Below, in pieces: positions 22,152 to 32,769 of a stretch of 64,000 bases of DNA. The position numbers and the translations under genes are program-made. The notes beneath the pieces were generated by a model that was not told the origin of the DNA, did not search any database, and saw only the letters and a program-made list of their open reading frames with translations. The stretch spans positions 186,001 through 250,000 of the forward strand of contig CP084609.1 of NCBI GenBank assembly GCA_025917655.1. The letters run 5' to 3'. Position 1 is the stretch's first letter. Each line of letters starts with the position of its first letter. The stretch comes from Chlorella sorokiniana. Taxonomy: Eukaryota > Chlorophyta > Trebouxiophyceae > Chlorellales > Chlorellaceae.

Positions 22152-25100
22152 TCATTGCAGCGAGCGGGCGGAGCCCTGGCGGGGGTGGCCTGCCCGCGGC
22201 GCTCGCTGAGCGCGGCGTGGGAACGCCGCCGTTGAGCGCCGCCGCCCGGAGTCGTCCGAAACGTTGGAGACAGTGCGCTGGAGCTTGGTGGGGGTGGTGA
22301 GGCCGCGCCGAACGCTGGCGGGGTCTGACAGCGGGCCCAGCTCAACAGACTTGCGCCCCCCGCCGCCGTTGCCGGCCAGCTCCACGGCGGCGGCGGCGCC
22401 GACGCCGCCGTTGCCGCCGCCGGGCGGCGCCAGCGTGGCCAGCGCCGGCGGCACGCCGCCCTCAGGGTCCATCTCCTCGTCCTCCAGGCTGCGGTACTGC
22501 CTGCAGTACAAAGGAGCAGTACATCCAGGCAGCCCGCTGAACCCACGTCAAAACGAAAGTGCAGCGGCGCCCTGGGCAGGTGGAAAGTCTGGGCAAAACG
22601 GAGCAGGCGCGCCCCAGCCCCGCCTCTGGTCTAGCAGCGGCTCCCCACCACCCTCCACCCCTCTCCATTAGCACCCACATACAGAAACGGTGCCGCCGCT
22701 CCCTCAGCCTCTCCCCTCACCCCCTCCCCTCAGCTTTCTCACCTGCCGGCTAGGGCGGCGCGCAGGCGGTCGCGCGTGGCGGGCTGCAGCAGCGCCACCA
22801 CAGCCCCCAGCGCCGCCACCGCCACCACCGCCACCGCCAGCCCCAGAGCCACGCTGACACCCGCGCTCAAGCCGCCGCCGCCGCCGCCGCCGCCGCCAGA
22901 GCTGGCCTGTTCCTGCTGCGCGGCGGCTGCGGGCGCTGCGTCGCGGCTGTTCTCGGGCGGCGCAATCGGCGGCGCTTCCTGCCCGCTGGCGCCGTCTCCC
23001 GTCGACGCAGCCTGGCCTGGCTGCTGCCCTGTGGCGGCCGCAGCATCTCCGCCGCCGCTGGCGCTGCTGGCGCTGGCGCTGCTGTCCTCGCTAGGCTGAC
23101 CCCGTCGGCGCCCTGCGTGGTCGCCAGGCGGCCGCCGCTGCGCTGCGGGCTCGCCGCCGCCGCCGCCGCTGGAGCCCGCCGCAGCGTCGCTGCCGCTGCT
23201 GCCGCCGCCGCTGCCGCTGCCGCCGCCGCCGCTGCCGTCCTCGAAAGGCTCCTGCTGCTGCTGTCGCATCTCCTCCCCCGGAGAGCAGTCGCCGTCCTGA
23301 GCGGCGGCCGCCGCCGCCAGGTCGGTCGCGCCGCCGTCGGCACCGAAGAACGAGCAGGGCGGCCGCTGCATCTCTCCGAGCTCTTTGCAGGGGGCTGCAA
23401 CGAGGGCGAGCGCATGGTGGTGGGTGGTTGGAGTGGGCAGAGACATTGACGTTGGCGTTGGCGTTGCAGGTGAACTGCATCGCGCGCGGCTTGGGTGGCT
23501 TGGCCGGTCGATTTCCTTGATGAGCTCAGCCCAGGACACACACGGCGACCCACCCTCAGTCTCCACGCCCCGCCCACCGCCCCGTTGCCCTCACCCACCC
23601 CTTTCCCCACCCAGACACAGTTCCAGACACAGTTATAAATGAGCAGCGCCCCTTGCCCCCCCACTCCCCTCCCCCACAAGGCAGCTGCCCGGGCGGGCCT
23701 CACCCGGCCCAAAGCCCACGCGGCGGTTGGCCCGGTCGTAGCGAACCAACACGTTGCGGAAGGTGATGCCGCCCAGCAGCGTGCCTGCAACGACAGAGTT
23801 GGTTGGTTGGGTGTGAGGAGGTGGTGGTGTGGTGGTGTGTGTGTGTGCGGGTGTGGGTGGTGGTGGTTTGTGTGGTGGGGAGAGAGAAGGGGGAGGGGCA
23901 GCGCTCCGGACTCTGCTGATTGACACCACACGCCGCAGGCTGTGGCGTCGCCGCCCTAAACCCAGGCTGCAGAGCCATTACAGCGGCAGCAAGGGCAGCC
24001 CCCAGTCGCAGCGGCAGCTGGGGGAAGCCTTCAGTCGCAGCGGCAGAGAGGGCAGCCCCCAGTTGCAGTGGCAGAGACTCCCACCACCCCGCCCCAGCCC
24101 ACCTGCACGGCCGTTGTCAAACACGCCGAGGCAGTACTTGCCGGAGTTGAAGGTGTGCACAAACAGGTAGTTCAGGGGCCCAGCACCAGCAGCGTGCCCT
24201 GCAGCCGCGCCAGGAGCGGAGAAGAAAGCACAGTCTGATGCGCCGCGCAGGGCTGCTGCACCATTTCTTTTCTTACAATCTTATCTTTTGCAAGCACGTT
24301 CGCAAACGCATGCCACCCCATCCCACAACCAGGGCCTTCATCGAGCCGCCCGGACGGTACCACTGTTCACCATCCACCTATTTGCCCCGACCATCCACCT
24401 ACTTCCGCTCTATATGAAGGATGAATCCCCCACTGCCGCTCCCTCTGGATCAAGCAGCGGCCGCACCTGGTCGAACTGGATGTCGATGGGGGAAGACGGC
24501 GGAGAGGGCCTCCAGGTCGTCGTGCGGCGGCGCACCCCCCAGCACAGGTCGCTGTATTGCGGGTCTGGGCCCGGCACGCGCTGCAGCCCGCGAGCGAGCG
24601 CGTGGCGTCCACCGCTGCGGGCGACAGGTGGGTGGGTGGGGGTTCAATGAGAGGGGAAGCAGGGGGAAGCAAACGTAGCTGTCCACCGCTGCAGGCGACA
24701 GAATTTTGTTGTTTTTTGGGGGGGAGGGGGAGGCAGCAGTGAGGGGGTGGGCGAGAGGGGAAGCAGCGGGGGGGGGGGGGGGGGGGCGCGCGGCGGCGGC
24801 GAGGGAGCAAAGGGGAACGGGGACCGGGCGAAGGAGCAAGGGGGAGGGGAGAGCGGGCGGCGGCGGCACCGGTGTGGAAGTGTCGCAGGGGGGCACGGCG
24901 TCTGTGCAGACCGCCAGTCCGGACTTGAGGGCACCAAGAGCTGGGGACAGCATGCAGCCTGGGCTGCGTGCAGCACGCAAGCGGAGCGGCAGCAGCGCTG
25001 CAGCAGGCCTCGCCTGCTGCAAAGGCCTTGAAGACGGGCGTGGGCACATAGGTGAAGGTGGTCCCGCTGTCCAGCACGGTACCGTAGCCCTCCTCAAACA

Positions 25101-27883
25101 GGGACTGCAGAGCGGCGCGGCAGCAGGACGGGCGGCCGACGGGGCAAGGGGTCAGCTGCCTGGTGCCACAACGCGTTTGCTGGTGCCCCAGCTGCGGAGC
25201 CCTGTCCAGGGGCCGGGGAAGAAAGCAGCAACGCTCGGCGGCGGCGCCCTCACCTGCGCCACGGGCAGCAGCTGGCCGTCCACGCTGAGGCTGAGCATGC
25301 GCACGTTGTAGTAAAAGGGGTGGGAGGGGGAGGAGAGCAGGGGGTGTACTGCAGCGCCACAGAACCCGGCAGCTCTGCAGCAGGAGGAGGAGGGGCGAGG
25401 GAGAGCGAGCGAGTTTGGTGCGCGCGTGCCCTGGCCCTGGAGGCACCCAGCCGCACGCCGGCGGCGGCGGCGGCGCAGCAAAACGGAGTGCAGATGTGTC
25501 GCCCAGCGCCCGCCGCCAACACAATCTCCGGGGGGCCAGCAGGACGTCATTGCCCTCCCCACACCCACCCAACCCCCTCCTTCCTTGTCAAGCCCCCACC
25601 CTTTCCAAGGAGAAGGCAACCCAGAAAGGTCCCTTCTCCTTCCTCGTAAACAACAAACGACCAAGAAGGAAAGGCGGAGCAGCGCCGCCGGCGCACCCGC
25701 GTCGCCCAGCAGCAGCGCGCCGTCCCCCTCCACCATGCCGAAGCAGAGGGAGAAGACGTCGTCGATGACACCCGCCCGCACCAGCTGGTTGACCACTGCA
25801 GGGGGCGGTGCCGTAGAGATGGGGGGGGCAGAGAGATGGGATGCGATGGTGAGAAGGGGGATGTGCGCTGGGGTGGAAGGGGAGTGCAAAGGGGGAAGAA
25901 AGTGATGCAAAGGGGGCGAGAGCGAGTGCCACAGGAAGCAAGGGTAGGAGGTGAACGGACGAAGCTAACACAGGACAGAGTCAGGAGGAGGCAGAGCGGG
26001 AGCTAGCGCAAAGGGCGGCGGGCGTCCGAACAGCCCCGCGGCGGGCGAACATGCAGGAGCAGCGGGTGGTAGGAAAGGCAAGAATAGGCCTGCCACCGCG
26101 CCAGCCGCCCAGCCACTAGCCAACCGCACGGTGGCGCTCACCCGACGCATCCGAGTTGCCCAAGCCAAACAGGCCGTCCGCGCGCTGCTTGTAGATCTCC
26201 CCGTTTCGCGCGTCTCGCACCCAAAGATGATGGGCGCGCCCGGCTGGCCTGCAGCGGGAGGAGAAAGCGGGAGTGGTTTGTGGCGGGCGGTCTAGGCGAT
26301 GCTCGTGCAAAGTGGGCAGTATGGGGAGGGGGGAAGGGGTGAAAGAGTGGGGGAACTGCAAAGGACCCCACAGGCCCCTTTCCCACACACAAAGACACCC
26401 TCGGAAAACATACACACAGCACCAGCAACACTAACACTACTACAACACGAGGGGGAAGGGGTGAAAGAGTGGGGGGACCTGCCAAGGGCGAGGACCCCAC
26501 AGCCCCCTTTCCCCACACACAAAGACACCCTCAGATATCATACACCAGCACCAGCAACAGCAACACTAACACTAACAGCACGCACGGCGGGCGGCTAACA
26601 CTAACAGCACGCACGGCGGGCGGCTAACACTAACAGCACGCACGCGCGGCGGCTAACACTAACAGCACGCACGGCGGCGGCGCCCACCGTCGTGCAGCGC
26701 AATCACGTCCTCCAGCAGCACCCCGCTGCTGCTGCTCTGCTCCGCGTAGCTGCGGCTGTAGGTGCACTGCTGGCGGGTGCAGCCGCACCGCGGCGACCCG
26801 CACGTGCACTTGGGGCTGCCGCAGGGGATGGGCACCGCGGTGGAGGAGGCCTATGCAAAAGGGGGGGGCGGGTGAAGAGGATGAGCATAGATGTGAGGAG
26901 CATGTTGTGCAGTGGCGGCGGAAGTGGCCGGGAGACAGTGCAAGTGGAAGATCAGGAAGGTAAACAAGGCATGCAGCCGCGCGCAACAGCGGAGAAATGC
27001 CCGCTGCGCCCGCCCAGCTGCTACCGCCGCTGCTGCCGCCGCTGCTGCCGGCCCGCCTTCGCATGCAGGAAGGCCCGGGCGGCAACGGCGCGTACAAAGC
27101 CAGACGGGGGCAGGGGCCGCTGCGGCGCACCTCGGGGTCAAAGGCGGCGTCCTGGTGGTTTGGGCCGCAGCCGTCGCCGCAGGTGGCGCACGGCACGTAG
27201 GTCATGGTGGATCCTGTGTCCACGATCACGGCAAACTTGCGCGGGGGTGCCCAGGTAGAGGGTCGCGTAGAAGTAGCTGCAGCACAGGCGAGGGGTGTTC
27301 ATGGGGGTTGTTCAGGATGGGGACGACGTTTGCAGGGGTGACGTAGAAGGTGGTGGCTGGTGTGGTGTGCGTGTGCACGTGTTTGCTTTGTAGGTGCGTG
27401 TGTGTGGTTTTGGGGGTGGGAGGGGCCCCAGCGGCTGAGCTTGACAGCGAGTTTGGTGGGGTATGGCAGCGACAGCCGGAAGAATGGTGCAGCGGGAGGA
27501 AGCCAACAACAAACCCGTGCATGGGATAATTGGAGGAGCTGAAGACCAGTGAGGAGGATGCAGAGGGCAGCAGGGTTGAGGGGGCCGCGCGTGCTCCGGG
27601 GGCGTGAGGCGCTGCGACGCTGCAGCACCCACCCAAAGTCTTTGACCGCGCCGTGCAGCGGGATGGTGGTGTTGCGCAGCAGCGAGCGCCGAAAGGTGGG
27701 CTGGAAATCGCGGGAGCGGATGCGGAAGCCAAACGTGCGCTTGGCGGGGGCGGCGGCGGCCGCGCCGCCCTGCGCCGCCGCCGCAGAGGCCCGGCAGCAG
27801 GGTGCGACGCACGCCGCCGTCAGCAGCAGGGCCCACGCCGCCACGGCGGCGCGGCTGGCCGTCGTTCTTGGCATGGTCGGCAT
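22152..27883 (-). CDS. Pepsin-type aspartyl protease with C-terminal membrane anchor
   Basis: A1-family aspartic endopeptidase of the plant type, predicted type I membrane protein. The ATG at 27883 gives a signal peptide (AAVAAWALLLTAACVA). The first active-site loop is VDTGSTMTYVPC, the second LDSGTTFTYVPT, so both catalytic aspartates are present. Between them come a Cys-rich plant-type segment (PKCTCGSPRCGCTRQQC), ADGLFGLGNSDAS and DDVFSLCFGMVEGDGALLLG. After TLLGGITFRNVLVRYDRANR follow a long Ser/Gly/Gln-rich stretch, a transmembrane segment (VALGLAVAVVAVAALGAVVA) and a cytoplasmic tail with SLEDEEMDPEGG. Around ten exons over 5.7 kb. Apparent frameshifts sit in a G run at 27243-27247 and a C run at 26209-26212. 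Processing in the secretory pathway or at the plasma membrane is inferred. Confidence 0.85.
24768..24786 (+). repeat. Poly-G tract in protease intron
   Basis: An uninterrupted G run of about 19 bases in an intron of the aspartyl protease gene, in a G-rich 100-bp neighbourhood. Length is unreliable in any sequencing chemistry. Confidence 0.8.
26320..26545 (+). repeat. Tandem duplication of about 125 bp in protease intron
   Basis: Two direct copies, each beginning GGGGAAGGGGTGAAAGAGTG and ending in ACACAAAGACACCCTC plus a CAGCACCAGCAACA stretch. They sit in the intron before the exon reading KQRADGLFGLGNSD. Confidence 0.8.
26565..26690 (+). repeat. Minisatellite, ~27-bp unit, four copies
   Basis: Four tandem copies of a unit with core CTAACACTAACAGCACGCAC followed by a GGCGGGCGG-type tail. 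The last copies are slightly shortened. Located in an intron immediately upstream (in gene sense, downstream) of a protease exon. Confidence 0.85.
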
Positions 27884-28601
27884 GGCGCCCCTGCATGCAG
27901 AGGCAGGGGAGGGAGGCGAGGCGTGGGGCCGCAGCGGAAGGTGGCGGCGCCCGCAGGCAGCGGCGGCATGGGGCCCTGGGGTGTCCTGCTCCTTACGACG
28001 GGAGCGAGGCGGCACAATCATCCACCCGAGCCATAGCCTGTCTATACTGGGCGCCCTCTGAGCGGTTCAGGGCCTAATCCAACGCACCAGCCACCGAAGG
28101 TGGTTCCCTGTCTGCTCGGACCGTTCCTCTGCTGTGTGAGCAGCCCCTCAACACATGTGATGTCTATATCTCTCCGAATCAAGGCCGCTGGGAGAGACGA
28201 CCGCCGAGTGGCGAGGCGAACCACCCAATACCGTTCAAGAACGTAAACTGAGCGCAGACAGGAATAAGGAGGGCGGAGATGCCTGCGTTTGGCAACGTAG
28301 CTGGAAGCGCAGTACTTCTTGTACTGACACACCCTCGGCAGGACACAAACCTGCCTTGACGACGGTCCGATTTGTAGAATCTCCTTGTCCAGAATACGGT
28401 GCATTTAATAAAAGTACATATGCTTAAACATGCAACCCGCTTGTGTCCACTGCAGTCCCTGCTTTCCACAGCCGCAGCGACCATATCAGCAGCTGCATCA
28501 AACCCCACATTCGCCACACGCCAATACAGCAGCCACGCCCGGCATGACATCGCACCGCCGCCGCCGCCGCCAGGCAGCAGCGGGCTACCCAGCCGGGCGC
28601 G

Positions 28602-31157
28602 TTGGCGTCGGGAGATTCCAACCTCGACACCATTTTTGCCCTGAGCTCGGCGCCAGGGCGCTCCGCCGTGGCTGTCATCCGCATCTCGGGGCCCGCCACA
28701 GGTGAGACCACCAGCTTTCGGGGCGATCCATGCCCCGAGCTCCAAACCCTCGCCCGCCCCCTCCCCCGCCCCCGGCAGACGCGGCACTGCAGCGGCTGCT
28801 GCGCGGCCGGCCGCTGCCGCCGCCGCGCGTAGCCGCGCTTTCCTCCCTGGTCCATGCTGGGCAGCTGCTGGATCGCGGCCTGGTGCTGCGCTTCCCGGCC
28901 CCGCCAGCTACACAGGTGGGCCCAGTCGAGTTGACCTCGCTGCGCAGCAAGCTGCTGTGCAGGGAGCACGGGCATTGCACCGCTCGATCGCCAACCCACC
29001 CACAACCTCACGGCAGCTCTGGTAACTTGCGCAAGCCCCAAACCAACCACGCCACTTTTACTTCTTCCCACCCACGCACCTATCACCGCCATCACCACCA
29101 CCATCGGCCTCCCCCCACACCACATACACACACACACACACCACACACACGTCACACTTACACACGTGTGCGCTGGCCCCAACCCCCACCGCCACACATA
29201 CCTACACACTGACACACATGCTGCAGGCGAGGACTGCGCGGAGCTACACCTGCACGGCGGCCCCGCAGTGCTGCGCGCCGTGCTGGGCGCGCTGGGCGCG
29301 CTGCGCCTGGGCGGTACGGACGGCGCCGCGCCGCTGCACCTACGCCCCGCAGAGCCGGGGGAGTTCAGCAGGCGCGCGTACGACTCGGGAAGCTGGACCT
29401 CACCCAGGCAAGCTTGTTTTGTTTTTCCCTTGGTTCTTCTCTTTTCTTCGTTATGGAGGAGGGGAGGGGGCGTTCTTGTGGTTTGGCTGCCGCTCACTGG
29501 CTGACGCCGAGCAGCTTGTTCGTCCTGGCTCCACATCCCGGGCAGCTTATAAGCACTCCATCCCCCTGCCCCATTGCTTGCTGCACTGCTCTGTCCAAGC
29601 CCCTTGCTTGCACGGCAGGTGGAGGGCCTGGCGGACCTGCTGGCCGCGGAGACGGAGAGCCAGCGGCGGCAGGCGCTGCTGCACAGCGGCGGTGGGCTGC
29701 TTGGGGGGCGGGGACGCGCTGCGGCTCGTGCGTGCCTCCACGCCTGCCTGGTCTTGTCGCGCTGCTGGGAGGGGTGTTGTGGCGCCTGCAGTTTTATGCT
29801 GTACTGATGCAGCAGTGCGGTAAGGCTTATTTCCAGACCGTTAAGGTAGCAGCCCTGAACTCACTGTTGCAGGAGCGGCGCGGCGGCAGCACGAGTCGTG
29901 GCGCCAGACGCTGCTGACCTGCCTGGGTGAGCGGCCCCTGGTTGCTCGTTGCCTGCCTGCTGGCTGCGCCCTGCCTTGCGCCCTGCTCAGGCTGCCTGGG
30001 AGCCCCTCAAGGGGCAGTGCTGGCACCCTGGTTCAGCTTTCTCCACCATTTTCAGTCGCCCTGTTCTGCCTGCCCACCCTTCAACAGACTCTCAGCCAGG
30101 CCCTCTCCAGCTTTTTCTCTTGAAGCCCTCCTGGTCGCACTAACCCACCCTTCACACTGCTCCTTCCGGCGTCCTTCCATTCTTTCCTTCTGCAGCACGG
30201 CTGGAGGCAGTGATCGATTTCGGCGAGGACGAAGGCCTGGGGGAGGAGGTGGCGGCGGGGGTGGCGCCGCTTGCTGGGGGCTGCGTTGCCAGCTGGAGGC
30301 GCACCTGGCGGCCGCCGGGAGCGGTGAGCTGGTCAGGTGAGTTTTTTTTAGATGGGCGGGAAGATGGGCCAGGGTTTCGTTGCTTTCTTTTCCTGCCGCT
30401 GCGGTATGGAAGCCTGCATGGGCGGCCCGTTGGGGGCTTCCCCGCCTGGCAGCGAGCGGCGGACGAGGAGCCGCCCGCAGACAGCAGCTGCTGCATGCGA
30501 CCCCACGCTGAGCCCCTCCTGGGCACAGCGTGCGCCGCAAGCCATCCATCCCTCAGTTTGTCAGCCGCTCCTTCTCTGGAACATCCTCCTCCTCCTCGGC
30601 CATCCTCCGTCCTCAGCCGTGCGTCAGGTTGTGAGCTGTTCCTTAACAACACTTTTCTGGCTGCCCGCCCCCGCAGGAGCGGCGTGCGCGTCGCCATCGT
30701 GGGCCCCCAACGCCGGCAAGTCGTCGCTGCTCAACGCGCTGGCGGGCTGCGAGGCGGCCATCGTTTCCGCGGTGCCGGGCACCACCCGCGACCTGGTGCA
30801 GACGCAGCTGGAGCTGGGGGGTCAAGGTGGGTTCACCCACCCTGCACCCAAGGGTGGTTGGGTGAAGGGTGAGGGTGGGTGCAGTGGGGGCTTGGGGGTT
30901 GCGGTTCACGCTGGGCGCAGGTGAAGGCAGGGTCTCAGCCCGGGAACGACCCCGCACCCACTACAAAAAGGAAGGCTTGGCGCCGGGCGTCAGCTGAGCA
31001 GCGGCGGAGCGATGCTCTTTGCCACACTGCAGCACTTGCGCAGCGGGGAGTCATGAGTAGCCCACGCCCACACCCCTTCGCCCTGGGTCTGCTTCTATTC
31101 CATGCATGAGCCGCCCCCTCGCTTTAGTCCATGCACAACCCTGTACATGCACCACAG

Positions 31158-31217
<60 letters not shown>

Positions 31218-32514
31218 CATGATTGCCTATACCGCTGCAGGTGATCCTGATCGACAGCGCGGGGCTGCGCCGCACCTCTTGCCCCGTTGAGGCGGAGGGG
31301 GCGTGCGACGCCGCTGGCGGCGGCGGCGGCGGCGCACGTCGTGCTCAGCGTGCGCGACGCCACCACGCTTGCAGGCGGCGGCGGCGACGTGCAGGCTGCA
31401 GCGGCAGACGGCAGCGGCGGCGGCGGAGGAAGCGAGGCGGCGGGGGCGACGGAGCAGGGAGGGTTGGCGGCTGGCGCCGGGCGCGGTGCAGCTGCACGTG
31501 GCAAGCAAGGCTGACTTGCTGCCCGGCGACTGGACTGAGCCAGAAGCGAGAGCAGCAGCAGGAGCAGCAGCAGCAGCAGCGGCGGCAGAGGCGGGTGCCG
31601 CTGCCCCCAGCTGCAGCAGCACCACCCGACGGGCAGCCCCTGCTGGTGTCCTGCAAGACGGGCCAGGGCATGGCGGCGCTGCTGGCAGCGCTGCAACGGG
31701 AGGTGCGGCGCGTGCTGCAGCGGAGCGGCGGCGACGACGGCGTGGGGGCGCTCGTCACACGTGCGCGGCACAGGTGGGGCGGCCCCCTTGCCGAGCTTGC
31801 TGTGTGCTGGGCATGACGCTCAGCTGTGCTGCCGCAGAAGGCCGATGTGCATCTCTTGCCGGCGCCGCGTGGCTGCCATCCCCCTTGCTTCCCCCTTACT
31901 ACCGCCTTCCCAAGCGCCTCTTCCTCGTCATGCCTTGTTCAACGGCAAGAAGCCGTCCCTGTGTCCGTCCGGAAATCCAAAGACCGAAAACTGAATGAAA
32001 ATGCGTCCTTCCCCCACATATACCCTCCTGCCGTTCAGGCACCACTTGCATGCGGCGGTGGAGGCCCTGCGCCGCTACGATGCTTGCGGCGCACAGCGGT
32101 GGGCAGCCAGCAGCCCCTTGCTGGGCACCTGACCTTGAGGCTCTACCCGCAGAGGCTCTGCAAGTCATGCTGTCGGCGGGCTGATTGCCCTCATCTGGGC
32201 TCGTCTGGCGGCGGGAGGCTGCTGCTCGTGCTCGGTGTGCCTCGCCGGCGCGCCCCCTCCCCAACAGAAAACAAGCCAAGGAAGGAAAAACAATAGAGGA
32301 GTAGACACGCATGTTCGTTTATGAACTTCCCTCAGTGATTGTGCTGCTTACCTTCGCATTCACGCCACCCCGCCCCACACCCTTGCTCCCGCAGCTGGAG
32401 CTTCAGTGCGAGGAGCTGCGGGCGGCGGCGCGGGCGCTGGGCCGCGTCACCGGCGCCATCGACCCCGAACAGGTGCTGGACTCCCTTTTCTCAGAGTTCT
32501 GCATCGGCAAGTGA
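28602..32514 (+). CDS. mnmE: tRNA modification GTPase MnmE (TrmE/MSS1), organellar
   Basis: With MnmG (GidA) it forms the 5-carboxymethylaminomethyl group on wobble uridines of organellar tRNAs. Conserved blocks in order: [50 protein letters not shown] plus [24 protein letters not shown], the G domain with a P-loop reading [15 protein letters not shown], the G2 loop VPGTTRD, IDSAGLR (G3), SKADLL (G4), and the C-terminal FCIGK carrying the essential Cys. About ten exons. The start is unresolved: a basic presequence is open from the ATG at 28544 in another frame, and 28602 only marks the conserved N-terminus. One base is missing in the C run at 30704-30708, exactly in the P-loop, and another shift lies near 31300. 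Organelle targeting is inferred. Confidence 0.9.
31158..31212 (+). repeat. (CA)n microsatellite in MnmE intron
   Basis: About 27 uninterrupted CA repeats in the intron preceding the exon that starts [12 protein letters not shown] shorter, interrupted CA tract lies at 29117-29165 in an earlier intron of the same gene. Confidence 0.95.
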
Positions 32515-32769
32515 TGGCTGCGGTTCGATGCGGGTGCGCCAGGCGGCGGGCAGGCAGCTGGAGATGGTCAGACGGGAGCGGGCAGCGTGCCAGCTTGGCG
32601 GCGGACGATGGCCCTTGCGCTGAGATGCCGCGAAACCCAAGCGGTCCTGCAATCGCACCAGTAAAATCTGCGTGGGTGTGACACAGAACGCTGGAATACA
32701 CCTGGCGAGGCGAGTTCCTCAGGGCTTTTGTCACCGAGTGCCGTTGAGGCGGATCGTCAAGGCGGGGAC

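Noticed and set aside
22867-23931. 354-codon minus-strand open frame with poly-Ala
   Set aside because: Out-of-frame reading of the protease stalk exon and its intron. The correct frame carries the transmembrane segment and tail.
31158-31212. Possible Z-DNA or functional CA element
   Set aside because: An ordinary intronic microsatellite; nothing in the sequence supports a function.
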